From positions 1-36,172 of the forward strand of contig NZ_LJIC01000008.1 of assembly GCF_001295845.1 (NCBI RefSeq): a DNA stretch of 36,172 nt, in the 5' to 3' direction. The DNA is from Rhodopseudomonas sp. AAP120. Lineage in GTDB: Bacteria > Pseudomonadota > Alphaproteobacteria > Rhizobiales > Xanthobacteraceae. Below the pieces are notes generated by a model. The model searched no databases. It was not told the origin of the DNA and worked only from the letters and a program-made list of their open reading frames with translations. Made by a program: the position numbers and the translations under genes. This document shows positions 27,498 to 36,007 of the stretch, in pieces. Within the stretch, counting starts at the first letter, position 1, and each line of letters opens with the position of its first letter.

Positions 27498-28466
27498 TCA
27501 GTTTCTCATCGCGCGCTTCGCCGCGCTCGCATTCAGGTTTTCGATACGGGCCAGCCAGAACGCGCTCGCGGTTCCGACGACGTTGTAGCCGACATTCGAC
27601 GCGACCTTGATCCGATCGAGGATCGCGAGGTCGACGACGGCCTCGAACTGGTTGCTGCCGGGGTCGTACACCACCAGCTTCAGCGGCGTGTGTTCGAGGA
27701 TGAAGCGCGACACGCTGTGGGCCCGGTCGCTGCCGTGTTCCTCGCAGAGAATCGCGGTGTCGCCCTGCAGCAGCCGTTCGCCGCCGCGGATCGCGTCGAT
27801 TTCGACGCCCTCGACGTCGAGCTTCACCAGATACTTGCCGCCGACCGCCAGGTGTCCGTCGTCGATCAGATCGTCGAGGCGGATCACCGGCACTTCTTCG
27901 CCCGTCTCGTCGTCGCCGACGATGCTGAGCGCTTCGTGCTTGGTGCCCGACAGCCGCGCGGTGCCGCGCGTCGCGCCGATCGCGCATTTCATCACGTCGA
28001 ACCGACCGCCATTGACCCGGGCGTTGTTCTCCAGCCGCGCGAAATTGGCGCCCGACGGCTCGATCGCGATGGTGCGATGACTGCCGAACGGACGGCTCGA
28101 CACCAGCACCGACCAGTAGCCGTAATTCGCGCCGCAATCGACGAACGTATAATCGACGTCGGCCGAATGCGCGAACAAAAGGTCGAGCTCGATCTCGTAG
28201 CGGTAGGAGCGTTCGAGCAGCTTGCTCCAGTAGCCGTCGCCGTAGGGGAACACGAAGGTGGCGTCGGGGTTGAGCTTGATCGCGATGTCGCGCTCCGGCA
28301 GCGCCTTGCGCATCAAATTCGCGGCGGCGTTGTAGCCACGATACGAGAACGAGGACGAGACGCGGGCGCCCATCACCAGCGCGCACGCGGCCATGCGCTC
28401 GAGGGCGCTTGCCCCTTCGAGCGCGCCGGTCGCGCGGTCAAACTGGATGGGCGCGGGTGCGATCAC
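27498..28466 (-). CDS. FkbM-family methyltransferase inside the nuo operon
   Basis: 322 residues from a GTG at 28466 that overlaps the nuoD stop by 4 nt (GTGA); the stop is 2 nt before nuoE. S-adenosylmethionine-binding motif I is seen as [12 protein letters not shown] (108-119), motif II as [15 protein letters not shown] (134-148), and the FkbM-type VIRLDDLID (194-202) and [16 protein letters not shown] (215-230). FkbM enzymes are mostly O-methyltransferases of sugars and secondary metabolites. No signal peptide or membrane helix. It is not a standard complex I gene, yet it is as tightly packed and as GC-rich as its neighbours, so it is a settled operon member. The substrate is unknown; a complex I subunit, a quinone or an unrelated cell-surface sugar are all possible. 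Confidence 0.9.
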   Translation of the reverse strand: MIAPAPIQFDRATGALEGASALERMAACALVMGARVSSSFSYRGYNAAANLMRKALPERDIAIKLNPDATFVFPYGDGYWSKLLERSYRYEIELDLLFAHSADVDYTFVDCGANYGYWSVLVSSRPFGSHRTIAIEPSGANFARLENNARVNGGRFDVMKCAIGATRGTARLSGTKHEALSIVGDDETGEEVPVIRLDDLIDDGHLAVGGKYLVKLDVEGVEIDAIRGGERLLQGDTAILCEEHGSDRAHSVSRFILEHTPLKLVVYDPGSNQFEAVVDLAILDRIKVASNVGYNVVGTASAFWLARIENLNASAAKRAMRN

Positions 28467-29668
28467 CGATCGACCTCTCCGAACACGATGTCGAGCGAAC
28501 CGAGGATGGCCGAGACGTCGGCGAGCAGATGGCCGCGGTTCATGTAGTCCATCGCCTGCAGATGCGCGAAGCCGGGAGCGCGGACTTTGCACTTGTACGG
28601 CTTGTTAGTGCCGTCGGAGACCAGGAACACGCCGAACTCACCCTTCGGCGCCTCGACGGCGACGTAGACCTGACCGGCCGGCACACGGAAGCCTTCGGTG
28701 TAGAGCTTGAAGTGATGGATCAGCGATTCCATCGAGCGCTTCATCTCGCCCCGGCGCGGCGGGAAGATCTTGTTGTCGTCGACCGCGACACGGCCCTGCC
28801 CGTCCGGCGCGCGCAGCTTGGCGATGCACTGCTTCATGATCTTGACCGACTGCCGCATCTCTTCGACACGGATGCAGTAGCGGTCGTAGCAGTCGCCGTT
28901 CTTGCCGATCGGAACATCGAATTCCATCTCGGCGTAGCACTCGTAGGGCTGAGCCTTGCGCAGGTCCCAGGCGGCGCCCGAGCCGCGCACCATGACGCCG
29001 GAGAAGCCCCACTTCCAGGCGTCGTCCAGCGAGATCACGCCGATGTCGACGTTGCGCTGCTTGAAGATACGGTTGTTGGTCAGCAGCGTCTCGAGGTCAT
29101 CGACGGTCTGCACGAAGGTGTCGCACCAGGCGTCGATGTCGTCGATCAGCTGCGTCGGCATGTCCTGATGCACGCCGCCGACGCGGAAATACGCCGCGTG
29201 CATCCGGCTGCCGGACACGCGCTCGTAGAACATCATCAGCTTTTCGCGCTCTTCGAAGCCCCACAGCGGCGGGGTCAGCGCGCCGACGTCCATCGCCTGC
29301 GTGGTGACGTTGAGCATGTGCGACAGGATGCGGCTGATCTCGCAATACAGCACGCGGATCAGCTGCGCGCGGCGCGGCACTTCGATGCCGAGCAGCTTCT
29401 CGGTCGCGAGGCAGAAGGCGTGCTCCTGGCTCATCGGCGCGACGTAGTCGAGCCGGTCGAAATACGGGATCGCCTGCAGATAGGTCTTGGCTTCGATCAG
29501 CTTCTCGGTGCCGCGATGCAGCAGACCGATATGCGGATCGACCCGCTCCACGACTTCGCCGTCGAGCTCCAGCACCAGCCGCAGCACGCCGTGCGCCGCC
29601 GGATGCTGCGGGCCGAAATTGATCGTGAAGTTGCGAAGACCGGCGGCCTCGGTAGCAGCATCAGCCAT
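28463..29668 (-). CDS. nuoD: NADH-quinone oxidoreductase subunit D
   Basis: 401 residues, the 49-kDa-type subunit that forms the quinone site with Nuo[21 protein letters not shown] (18-37) holds the quinone-binding histidine; [26 protein letters not shown] with the tyrosine and aspartate near the quinone head, and the C-terminal DIVFGEVDR are conserved. A separate nuoC precedes it (42-nt gap), so C and D are not fused as in E. coli. Its TGA overlaps the methyltransferase GTG. Confidence 0.98.
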   Translation of the reverse strand: MADAATEAAGLRNFTINFGPQHPAAHGVLRLVLELDGEVVERVDPHIGLLHRGTEKLIEAKTYLQAIPYFDRLDYVAPMSQEHAFCLATEKLLGIEVPRRAQLIRVLYCEISRILSHMLNVTTQAMDVGALTPPLWGFEEREKLMMFYERVSGSRMHAAYFRVGGVHQDMPTQLIDDIDAWCDTFVQTVDDLETLLTNNRIFKQRNVDIGVISLDDAWKWGFSGVMVRGSGAAWDLRKAQPYECYAEMEFDVPIGKNGDCYDRYCIRVEEMRQSVKIMKQCIAKLRAPDGQGRVAVDDNKIFPPRRGEMKRSMESLIHHFKLYTEGFRVPAGQVYVAVEAPKGEFGVFLVSDGTNKPYKCKVRAPGFAHLQAMDYMNRGHLLADVSAILGSLDIVFGEVDR

Positions 29669-29710
29669 GGGGCAAGCTCCGCTTGGCGGCGAACGATGAA
29701 CAGCGAGCGA

Positions 29711-30325
29711 TCACGGCTTCACCCCTGCCTTCTCGTCTCCCGGGAGGATCGGATAGTCGGCGCCCTCCCAGGGCGAGAGGAAATCGAATTTGCGGAATTC
29801 CTGGTTGAGCCGCACCGGCTCGTACACCACCCGCTTCTGGTCGTCGTCGTAACGGACTTCGACGAAGCCGCTGAGCGGGAAGTCCTTACGCAGCGGATGA
29901 CCGTCGAAGCCGTAATCGGTCAGGATCCGGCGCATATCCGGATGACCGGTGATGATGATGCCGTAGAGGTCGTAGACCTCGCGCTCGAACCAGTCGGCGC
30001 CCGGAAACTCGCTGATGATCGACGGCACCATCGTGGTCTCGCCGACCTGCCCGACCAGCCGCACCCGCTCGTTCAGCGTCGGCGACAGGAAATGGTACAC
30101 CATGTCGAAGCGCAGCTCGCGGCCCGGATAGTCCACCGCGGTCACGTCGATGACGCTGACGAAGCGGAAGCGCGGGTCGTCGCGCAGCACCCGCACGACG
30201 TCCACCACCTTCAGCGGATCGATCGCGATCTCGAGCTGACCATGCGCGACCGAATGACCGATCGCGGCGCCCGGCAAGGCGGCCACGATCGTCTGACCAA
30301 GGGTGTCGAGCCCGTTGTCGTCCAT
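29711..30325 (-). CDS. nuoC: NADH-quinone oxidoreductase subunit C
   Basis: 204 residues, homologous to the mitochondrial 30-kDa subunit, in the peripheral arm next to Nuo[45 protein letters not shown] is the family signature (seen in pieces from residue about 113), followed by [16 protein letters not shown]. Starts 12 nt after the nuoB stop. Confidence 0.98.
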   Translation of the reverse strand: MDDNGLDTLGQTIVAALPGAAIGHSVAHGQLEIAIDPLKVVDVVRVLRDDPRFRFVSVIDVTAVDYPGRELRFDMVYHFLSPTLNERVRLVGQVGETTMVPSIISEFPGADWFEREVYDLYGIIITGHPDMRRILTDYGFDGHPLRKDFPLSGFVEVRYDDDQKRVVYEPVRLNQEFRKFDFLSPWEGADYPILPGDEKAGVKP

Positions 30326-30337
30326 GAAGCAGCCTTC

Positions 30338-30955
30338 TTAGCGTTCGATCGTTCCGGTCCGGCGGATCTTCTTCTGCAGCAGCAGCATGCCGTACAGCAA
30401 AGCCTCGGCGGTGGGCGGGCAGCCCGGCACGTAGATGTCGACCGGGACCACGCGATCGCAGCCGCGGACGACCGCGTAGGAATAGTGATAGTAGCCGCCG
30501 CCGTTGGCGCAGGATCCCATCGAGATGACGTAGCGCGGCTCCGGCATCTGGTCGTAGACCTTGCGCAGCGCGGGGGCCATCTTGTTGGTCAGCGTGCCGG
30601 CGACGATCATCACGTCGGACTGGCGCGGCGACGCACGTGGCGCGAAGCCGAACCGCTCGGCGTCGTAGCGCGGCATCGACAGCTGCATCATCTCGACCGC
30701 GCAGCAGGCGAGACCGAAGGTCATCCACATCAGCGAGCCGGTGCGCGCCCAGGTGATCAGGTCGTCGGTCGCGGCGACGAAGAAGCCCTTATCGGACAGC
30801 TCGCGATTGACGTTCTGGAAGAACGGATCATCGGCCCCGATCGGCTTGCCGGTGTTCGGATCGATGATGCCGCGCGGCGCCGGCGCGATCAGCGGCTGAG
30901 CACCGACCGGAGTAGCCGACGGCGTCTGCTGCATCGAGGCTGGCCTCAATCCCAT
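30338..30955 (-). CDS. nuoB: NADH-quinone oxidoreductase subunit B
   Basis: 205 residues. Carries cluster N2, the last electron carrier before quinone, ligated by the tandem Cys84-Cys85 ([12 protein letters not shown]) with Cys149 ([10 protein letters not shown]) and Cys179 (VPGCPPT). The first 45 residues are a Pro/Ala-rich extension. Two starts are plausible: ATG 30955 (MGLRPASM), overlapping nuoA by 10 nt, and ATG 30934 (MQQTPSAT), with GAGG 9 nt upstream; the first resembles the MGL start common in relatives. Confidence 0.96.
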   Translation of the reverse strand: MGLRPASMQQTPSATPVGAQPLIAPAPRGIIDPNTGKPIGADDPFFQNVNRELSDKGFFVAATDDLITWARTGSLMWMTFGLACCAVEMMQLSMPRYDAERFGFAPRASPRQSDVMIVAGTLTNKMAPALRKVYDQMPEPRYVISMGSCANGGGYYHYSYAVVRGCDRVVPVDIYVPGCPPTAEALLYGMLLLQKKIRRTGTIER

Positions 30956-31311
30956 TCCAGTGCACCCTTCTTCCACTCATACGCGAAGCCGACGGTCAGC
31001 ACGCCGAGAAACACCATCATCGACCAGAACCCGGTCGCGCCGAGCTTCCCGAACGCCACCGCCCAGGGAAACAGGAACGCGACCTCGAGATCGAAGATGA
31101 TGAAGAGGATCGCGACCAGATAGAACCTCACATCGAACTTCATGCGGGCATCGCCGAAAGCGTTGAACCCGCATTCATAAGCCGAGAGTTTTTCCGGATC
31201 AGGCTGCTGATAGGCGACGGCGAATGGCGCCACCAAGAGCACAAAGCTCAGGCCAGCCGCAACCACAATAAACACGACGATTGGCAGATAACTCGGCAGA
31301 ATGCCGCTCAT
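30946..31311 (-). CDS. nuoA: NADH-quinone oxidoreductase subunit A
   Basis: 121 residues, three membrane helices, homologous to ND3. The loop between helices 1 and 2 has the conserved [20 protein letters not shown], including the cysteine that senses the active/deactive state in mitochondria, followed by [22 protein letters not shown] with the acidic membrane residues. First gene of the operon; AGGGAAC precedes the ATG. Confidence 0.98.
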   Translation of the reverse strand: MSGILPSYLPIVVFIVVAAGLSFVLLVAPFAVAYQQPDPEKLSAYECGFNAFGDARMKFDVRFYLVAILFIIFDLEVAFLFPWAVAFGKLGATGFWSMMVFLGVLTVGFAYEWKKGALEWD

Positions 31312-31668
31312 TACCGTTCCCTATCCCGCGGTTGTGCACCGCCGCAGACTCGTTTGCATTTGAATTGTTCTACCTCCGCTTAGCGCAGTGCAACAGGGGG
31401 CGCAAGACAAGCTGTGTTGACAACGAGGTAACGGCCTATCCGGACAAGACATGGGTTCTCCCGGACACATGCGCAAACAGTGGTTCACACCTTCAACGAC
31501 CGCTCCCGGTGGCAGGCCTCTTGGCTGAACCCCGGATCGTATACCGGACGGAAACCATACTCGCAGCGGACGAAACCATTTCCCGGCGCGGCGAAACTAT
31601 CCTGAAACACACCCTGCCTAAGAGTCCAATCGTCGAAGCAGCAACATGCTCTTCGCGGGAGGCGGCAG
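31312..31668. other. Divergent intergenic region upstream of nuoA
   Basis: This 357-nt region must hold the promoter of the nuo operon (minus strand) and of the small membrane-protein gene (plus strand). I found no convincing sigma-70 pair for nuo; a TTGCAC in the minus strand with GAACAA 17 nt on is the best, and weak. A perfect TTGACA at 31417-31422 (plus) lacks a -10. The part near 31551-31608 holds the phased GAAAC repeats. No protein gene is supported. Confidence 0.5.
31551..31608 (+). repeat. Helically phased GAAAC direct repeats
   Basis: GAAACCAT at 31551-31558 and again at 31572-31579, GAAACTAT at 31593-31600, and GAAAC at 31604-31608. The steps are 21, 21 and 11 bp, that is two, two and one turns of the helix, so all copies face the same side of the DNA. 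The first two also share GGAC just upstream. This suits cooperative binding of a regulator about 60-120 bp before the gene at 31669. No known consensus recognised; chance is possible with so short a unit. Confidence 0.45.
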
Positions 31669-31863
31669 ATGAATCACTCAATTCATTCGGCGGATCGCGC
31701 GACCCACCTGAAGATCGTGGTGGTGGCCCTGGTCGCCGGCATCGCAGTGGCGGTGCTCGGGATCTCGGCGCGGGTGAGCGCCGACTATAGCCAGACCGCC
31801 CATGTGGTGAAGGCCACCAAGCAGATCACGGTGACGAGCTCCGAAACCTCGACCGTGAGATAG
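31669..31863 (+). CDS. Small single-helix membrane protein of unknown function
   Basis: 64 residues. A strong GGGAGG lies 6-7 nt before the ATG, and an intrinsic terminator follows 48 nt after the stop, so this is very likely a real single-gene transcript. It has a basic N-terminal part (MNHSIHSADRATHLK), one membrane helix (IVVVALVAGIAVAVLGISA), then a short polar tail (DYSQTAHVVKATKQITVTSS) probably in the periplasm. I do not recognise a family and assign no function. Confidence 0.75.
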   Translation: MNHSIHSADRATHLKIVVVALVAGIAVAVLGISARVSADYSQTAHVVKATKQITVTSSETSTVR

Positions 31864-32183
31864 GCGCCCAGCGCGCGCTTCGCATCGCCCCTCACAGAGG
31901 CTTGACGGCGGCCGCCCAAACGGGCGGCTGTTTTGTTTGAGCGACAGCCGGCTCTTCCCCTGCGGCCCCGAGGCCGCGCAGCTACGGCGACGATCGTCAG
32001 CTTTTCCGCAACGTGCTGGATGACGTCCGAAGAGCGGGATCCTGGCCGCCCTGCCGGCGACCCTCGCCCCACCACCGGCAGCATGCGCGGGCAGGCTGCT
32101 TTCGCGGCCAGAAAGTCAGAGGGCTTCAATCTCCGCAACCGACGTCGGTGCAGGATCAAACTCCCTGTCCAGATGCACGTTCG
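31864..32183. other. Intergenic region without a supported gene
   Basis: It begins with the terminator at 31911-31938. The rest, between the small membrane-protein gene and the end of the SDR gene, holds no frame with a ribosome site or recognisable protein, and no clear structure. Confidence 0.5.
31911..31938 (+). terminator. Rho-independent terminator
   Basis: GCCGCCC (31911-31917), loop AAAC, GGGCGGC (31922-31928), then TGTTTTGTTT. Ends the transcript of the small membrane-protein gene at 31669. Confidence 0.88.
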
Positions 32184-33095
32184 CTAGAACGCCACCCCGG
32201 TCATCTGTTGGGAGACCTCCCACAACCTCCTCCTGGCGACGGAATCCAGGGCCTGTGGAGGAATGCGCGCCGGGTGTGGGTGTCCACGCGTTTCCCAGAA
32301 CTGGTCGGGACCGTAATAGCCACCTCCCTCCGCTTGACCGGACGTTGCCGCGTACAGCTGGGGCAGCGCGCCGTATGAAACGGGCTGGAGCAGGAACCAG
32401 AAAAGTGTTCGCGCCAGCCCCGCCATGCTCCTCCGCCCAAGCGTGTTATGCACCAGATCTGTCCGTGCGATGCCGGGATGAGCAGCCAGGCGCGAAAAAC
32501 CCCATCCCGCAGCGCGGCTGCGGCCCTCGAGTTCGAGTGCAAACATCAAACACGCGAGCTTCGACTGGCTATAACCTGCCATTGGCCGGTAATTCTTCTC
32601 GGCATTGATGTCCTCAAAATCGATCTTTCCGCTGTTCGCCGCGAGACTCGAAAGCGAGACGACGCGGGCATCGCGCCCCTTTGCGAGGAGCGATTTGAGA
32701 CGAACAGTCAATGCGAAGTGACCAAGGTAATTCGTACCCAACTGCAGTTCGAAGCCGTCGCTCGTTGTTCGCCGCTTGGGCGGGAGCATGACGCCTGCGT
32801 TGTTCACCAGAAGGTCCAGGCGCGGCTTCTCGCTCTCCATCTGCTTCGCAAACGAGGCGATTGAGGACAAATCTGCAAGATCGAGCTGCCCGAACCGGAC
32901 AGCCGCACCGGGAATCGCGTGCTCAATGTGAGACACCGCAGCAGCGCCCTTTTGGGGGTCCCGGCCAGCGATCGTGACGTCACATCCTGCGCGGGCCAGC
33001 GCGAGGGCCGTCTCCAATCCCAATCCACCTGTCCCGGTCACTATCGCGATTCGTCCACGCTGATCGGGAATCTCGGCGGTGGTCCACTTTGCCAT
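32184..33095 (-). CDS. Short-chain dehydrogenase/reductase
   Basis: 303 residues, SDR family of the retinol-dehydrogenase/WW-oxidoreductase-like type. Nucleotide site VTGTGGLGLETA (residues 19-30), LDLADLSSIASFA, NNAGV (98-102), serine in VSLSSLAA (146-153), and the catalytic pair Tyr175 and Lys179 (YSQSK). The glycine loop TGTGGLG is one residue shorter than the usual TGxxxGxG. The substrate is unknown. ATG 33095 (MAKWTTAEIP) has GAGG 9 nt upstream; ATG 33101 is also possible. The promoter carries two palindromic operators. Base composition looks less GC-biased than in neighbouring genes, which hints at acquisition. Confidence 0.88.
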   Translation of the reverse strand: MAKWTTAEIPDQRGRIAIVTGTGGLGLETALALARAGCDVTIAGRDPQKGAAAVSHIEHAIPGAAVRFGQLDLADLSSIASFAKQMESEKPRLDLLVNNAGVMLPPKRRTTSDGFELQLGTNYLGHFALTVRLKSLLAKGRDARVVSLSSLAANSGKIDFEDINAEKNYRPMAGYSQSKLACLMFALELEGRSRAAGWGFSRLAAHPGIARTDLVHNTLGRRSMAGLARTLFWFLLQPVSYGALPQLYAATSGQAEGGGYYGPDQFWETRGHPHPARIPPQALDSVARRRLWEVSQQMTGVAF

Positions 33096-33112
33096 TTGCA
33101 TCGCCCTCACAA

Positions 33113-33129
33113 TTTGCACCGGGTGCAAA
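33113..33129. promoter_or_regulatory. Palindromic operator 1 of the SDR gene
   Basis: TTTGCACCGGGTGCAAA, a perfect 17-bp palindrome about 18 nt before the SDR start. A minus-strand TAATAT (33139-33134) could be the -10, which would place this operator at the transcription start. The design fits a TetR-family repressor. Confidence 0.65.
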
Positions 33130-33136
33130 ACAAATA

Positions 33137-33152
33137 TTACACTGAGTGCAAA
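33137..33152. promoter_or_regulatory. Operator 2 of the SDR gene
   Basis: TTACACTGAGTGCAAA; read on the minus strand it is TTTGCAC-TCA-GTGTAA, the same half-sites as operator 1 with one changed base. The two centres are 23 bp apart, about two helical turns. It would overlap the -10 and spacer of the SDR promoter. Confidence 0.55.
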
Positions 33153-33381
33153 TATACAAGAGAGGGTGTTGAACGAAGGGCAGCAAAATCTTGTGCTTTG
33201 ACGGGACGCAAAGCGACAGCGTCGTCAACCGGGCCCCGCGTAGGCGACCGTCCGTGATCCCGCAGATGTAAAAACATCGCGGATGGCAGCGGCTGAGCTT
33301 GAGGAAACCACGGACCGGGTCCGCAGAGTCGAAGCGCGAGCTGACCGATGATCGAAAGGGAGGTTCGGGAAACCGGGCTAA

Positions 33382-33395
33382 GCCATTGAAATCAA

Positions 33396-33399
<4 letters not shown>
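33382..33399 (-). other. Palindrome overlapping the tRNA-Asp 3' end
   Basis: GCCATTGAAATCAATGGC, 8-bp arms around a two-base centre. On the minus strand its first arm starts with the discriminator base and CCA of tRNA-Asp (GCCA). As RNA it would be a hairpin right at the mature 3' end. No U-run follows. Possible processing or termination element. Confidence 0.5.
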
Positions 33400-33472
<73 letters not shown>

Positions 33473-33719
33473 GTGGTTTGCGTCCCGCGCAGGCGGTCGA
33501 TCTACCGGGGCGTCATCGGCAAGTCAAGCCGATTACGCAGAGGTTGTGGGTTCGCGTGTGCGGCATGCCGGATGTCCTTTGGTTTCGGTGCTTTTTGAAC
33601 AGCCGATGCAAAAAATGCACTGTTTTCAGGGGAAACAGCGTATGCAGGCGCCACCCGAATCGTTTAAGGCCTGCTACGTCTTAGTTTCCTAAGCCGCTAC
33701 AAACCCCGGAGGGCTAAAT
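33473..33719. promoter_or_regulatory. Region upstream of the HU gene
   Basis: This region should hold the promoters of tRNA-Asp (minus) and of the HU gene (plus). A TTGAAC at 33595-33600 is a possible -35 for the HU gene without a good -10. An inverted repeat CTGTTTTC/GGAAACAG (33620-33638, one mismatch) follows it. The ribosome site GGAGGG lies 8 nt before the HU ATG. Confidence 0.4.
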
Positions 33720-34031
33720 ATGGCGAAGAAAGCAGTCGCGAAAGCCGCGACCCCCACGACCGTCACCCTGAAGCATCTCGCCGCGGCGCTGGCCGAGGAG
33801 CACGAGCTGTCGAAGAAGCAGACCGAAGCGATCCTCGGTGACATGGTGGCCCGTATCACCAAGCACCTGAAGAAGGGCGAGCGTATCCGCATCGTCGGCC
33901 TCGGCATTCTCCAGGTGCGCAAGCGCGCCGCCCGCACCGGCCGCAACCCGGCCACCGGCGAGACCATCCAGATCAAGGCCAGCAAGAAGGTCGCGTTCCG
34001 CGCCGCCAAGGAACTCAAGGAAGCCATCTGA
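33720..34031 (+). CDS. HU-family DNA-binding protein
   Basis: 103 residues. Nucleoid protein that binds and bends DNA as a dimer. After an Ala/Lys-rich leader (MAKKAVAKAATP) comes the HU fold: helices with LAAALAEEHELSKKQTEAIL, then GERIRIVGLGILQVRKRAARTGRNPATGE with the DNA-arm proline (RNPATGE), and KKVAFRAAKELKEAI. The middle (VGLGILQVRKRAA) matches HU rather than IHF in general form. A strong GGAGGG before the ATG suggests high expression. Confidence 0.93.
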   Translation: MAKKAVAKAATPTTVTLKHLAAALAEEHELSKKQTEAILGDMVARITKHLKKGERIRIVGLGILQVRKRAARTGRNPATGETIQIKASKKVAFRAAKELKEAI

Positions 34032-34051
34032 GGTTTCCGATTCGACATTCG

Positions 34052-34090
34052 CGATCCCGGTCGGCTGCACTGCGGCGGTCCGGGGTCGCG
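34052..34090 (+). other. Hairpin downstream of the HU gene
   Basis: GCGATCCCGG (34052-34061) pairs with CCGGGGTCGC (34081-34090) with one G-U pair, around a 19-base loop. It begins 20 nt after the HU stop. No U-run follows, so it may stabilise the mRNA end or help a Rho-dependent stop before pepT. Confidence 0.4.
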
Positions 34091-34178
34091 TCCCCTGAAT
34101 GGCCTGGCGATTCGGCCGTTCGTAGCTGCCGCAGTCCAGGGGCTTCTCCGGACAGCGGCTCGAGGCAGTGATCCGGCA

Positions 34179-35444
34179 GTGAGCAGCTCACGCGACGCCA
34201 TCGCCTTCAGCCACGGCGTCACCGAGCGCTTCCTGCGCTATGTCGCGATCGACACCCAGTCCGATCCCGCCTCTCCGACCTGCCCTTCGACAGAAAAACA
34301 GAAGACTCTCGGCGCCCTGCTGGCGGATGAGCTGCGTGCGCTCGGCCTGGCCGACGCCCATCTCGACGAGCACGGCTACGTCTATGCGACGATCCCGGCG
34401 ACCAGCGCCAAGCCGAACGTCCCGGTGATCTGCTTCTGCTCGCATATGGACACCTCGCCCGATTGTTCAGGCGAAGGCGTCAAGCCTCAGATCGTGAAGA
34501 ACTATCAGGGTGGCGACATCGTCCTGCCGGCGGATCCGGCTCAGGTCATCCGATTCGCCGAGCACCCGGCGCTGGCGCAGCAGATCGCCCACGACATCAT
34601 CACCACCGACGGCACCACGCTCCTGGGCGCCGACAACAAGGCCGGAATCGCCGAGATCATGGACGCCGCCGCGTTCCTGATCGCGCATCCCGAGATCAAG
34701 CACGGCACGCTCAAAATCCTGTTCACGCCGGACGAAGAGATCGGCCGCGGCGTCGACAAGGTGGACCTGACAAAGCTCGGCGCCGACTTCGCCTACACGA
34801 TGGACGGCGAGACCGCCGGCAATATCGAGGACGAGACCTTCTCGGCCGACGGCGCGGTGATCACCATCACCGGCGTCAGCGCCCATCCGGGCTTCGCCAA
34901 AGGCAAGATCGAGCACGCCATCAAGATCGCCGCCGCAATCGTCGAGCGGCTGCCGAAGGACACCTGCTCGCCCGAAACCACCGAGGGCCGCGAAGGCTTC
35001 CTGCACCCGATCGGCATCACCGGCACGCTGGAGCAGGCCACGCTGAGCCTGATCGTGCGCGACTTCACCGAGCAGGGCCTGCAGGAGAAGGCAGCGCTGC
35101 TGCAGCGAATCGTCGACGAGGTGATGCGCGGCTATCCGCGCTCGACCGCCACGGTCGAGATCAAGCCGCAGTACCGCAACATGAAGCAGGTGCTCGACCA
35201 TCATCCCGAACTGGTCGCCAACGCCCGCGATGCGATTCGCCGGGCCGGCCTGGAGCCGGTCACCACCGCGATTCGCGGCGGCACCGATGGCTCGCGGCTG
35301 TCGTTCATGGGCCTGCCCTGCCCCAACATCTTCGCCGGCGAACACGCCTTCCACTCCCGGCTCGAATGGGTCAGCCGCCAGGACATGGAAGCCGCGGTGC
35401 GAACCATCGTGCATCTGGCGATGATCTTCGAAGAACGGGCATAG
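34179..35444 (+). CDS. pepT: Peptidase T (tripeptide aminopeptidase)
   Basis: 421 residues, M20B metallopeptidase. Removes N-terminal residues from tripeptides in the cytoplasm using two zinc ions. Metal and catalytic residues: His89 and Asp91 (SHMDTSPD), Asp152 (LGADNKAG), Glu186-Glu187 (FTPDEEIGRG), the IRGGTDGSRLSFMG stretch, and a late His in GEHAFHSRLEWV. YVAIDTQSDPAS near the start is typical of PepT. The only suitable start is a GTG at 34179 without a strong ribosome site. Confidence 0.95.
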   Translation: MSSSRDAIAFSHGVTERFLRYVAIDTQSDPASPTCPSTEKQKTLGALLADELRALGLADAHLDEHGYVYATIPATSAKPNVPVICFCSHMDTSPDCSGEGVKPQIVKNYQGGDIVLPADPAQVIRFAEHPALAQQIAHDIITTDGTTLLGADNKAGIAEIMDAAAFLIAHPEIKHGTLKILFTPDEEIGRGVDKVDLTKLGADFAYTMDGETAGNIEDETFSADGAVITITGVSAHPGFAKGKIEHAIKIAAAIVERLPKDTCSPETTEGREGFLHPIGITGTLEQATLSLIVRDFTEQGLQEKAALLQRIVDEVMRGYPRSTATVEIKPQYRNMKQVLDHHPELVANARDAIRRAGLEPVTTAIRGGTDGSRLSFMGLPCPNIFAGEHAFHSRLEWVSRQDMEAAVRTIVHLAMIFEERA

Positions 35445-35501
35445 CGAATCGACAGCCCGGTCCGACGGCCGCCGTGCTGTCTCAAAGCCGTGAGTCAGCA
35501 G

Positions 35502-35867
35502 ATGGCCGTGACCCGCATCGTTACCAATATCGCAATCGCTCCATTCGATGCCGCCCGGATCGATGCCGCCAGAGCGTTCTACGGCACGATCCTCGGAATG
35601 ACGGTCGCCATGGACCACGGCTGGATCGTCACCTTTGTGGGGGACGGCGCCGCCACGCCGCAGATCAGCTTCGCGGCCGAGGGCGGCTCCGGCACGCCGG
35701 TGCCCGACCTGTCGATCGAGGTCGACGACCTCACCGACGTGCAGCGGCGCCTCTTCAAGGCGGGCTACCCGATCGAATATGGCCCGGCGGATGAGCCCTG
35801 GGGCGTCCGCCGCTTCTTCGTGCGCGATCCATTCGGCCGCCTGCTCAATATTCTCAGCCACATCTGA
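35502..35867 (+). CDS. VOC-family (glyoxalase/bleomycin-resistance-like) protein
   Basis: About 121 residues, vicinal oxygen chelate fold: ARAFYGTILGMTVAMDHGWI, PDLSIEVDDLTDVQRRLFKAGYPIEYG, and FFVRDPFGRLLNILSHI, the usual pattern of single-domain VOC proteins. The substrate is unknown; the family includes dioxygenases, isomerases and antibiotic-binding proteins. Either the ATG at 35502 or a GTG at 35490 could start it; neither has a clear ribosome site. It follows pepT by about 57 nt and may share its transcript. Confidence 0.8.
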   Translation: MAVTRIVTNIAIAPFDAARIDAARAFYGTILGMTVAMDHGWIVTFVGDGAATPQISFAAEGGSGTPVPDLSIEVDDLTDVQRRLFKAGYPIEYGPADEPWGVRRFFVRDPFGRLLNILSHI

Positions 35868-36007
35868 CGGCCAGCCCGGGCTCTGTCCCGCCCTCCTCGA
35901 CACCTCGCTTGCCTCCCCGCGCAAGCCGCTGCGACCGCAGGGATTAGGAACGGCCCACGCAACGCTGGATTGGCTCGGCGTGTAGGCAGCAATCGAGAGG
36001 ACGCAGA

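Noticed and set aside
28409-31123. A 904-codon open frame on the plus strand
   Set aside because: Antisense to nuoD, nuoC, nuoB and nuoA, with shadow-like composition and no ribosome site.
31417-31422. A perfect TTGACA upstream of the small membrane-protein gene
   Set aside because: No -10 element at 16-18 bp spacing.
31549-31575. An EcfG-type general stress promoter
   Set aside because: The motif reads GGAAAC rather than GGAAC, and no CGTT follows at 16-17 bp.
31933-32187. An 84-codon plus-strand frame after the terminator
   Set aside because: No ribosome site, starts inside the terminator's U-run, and the composition is that of non-coding GC-rich DNA.
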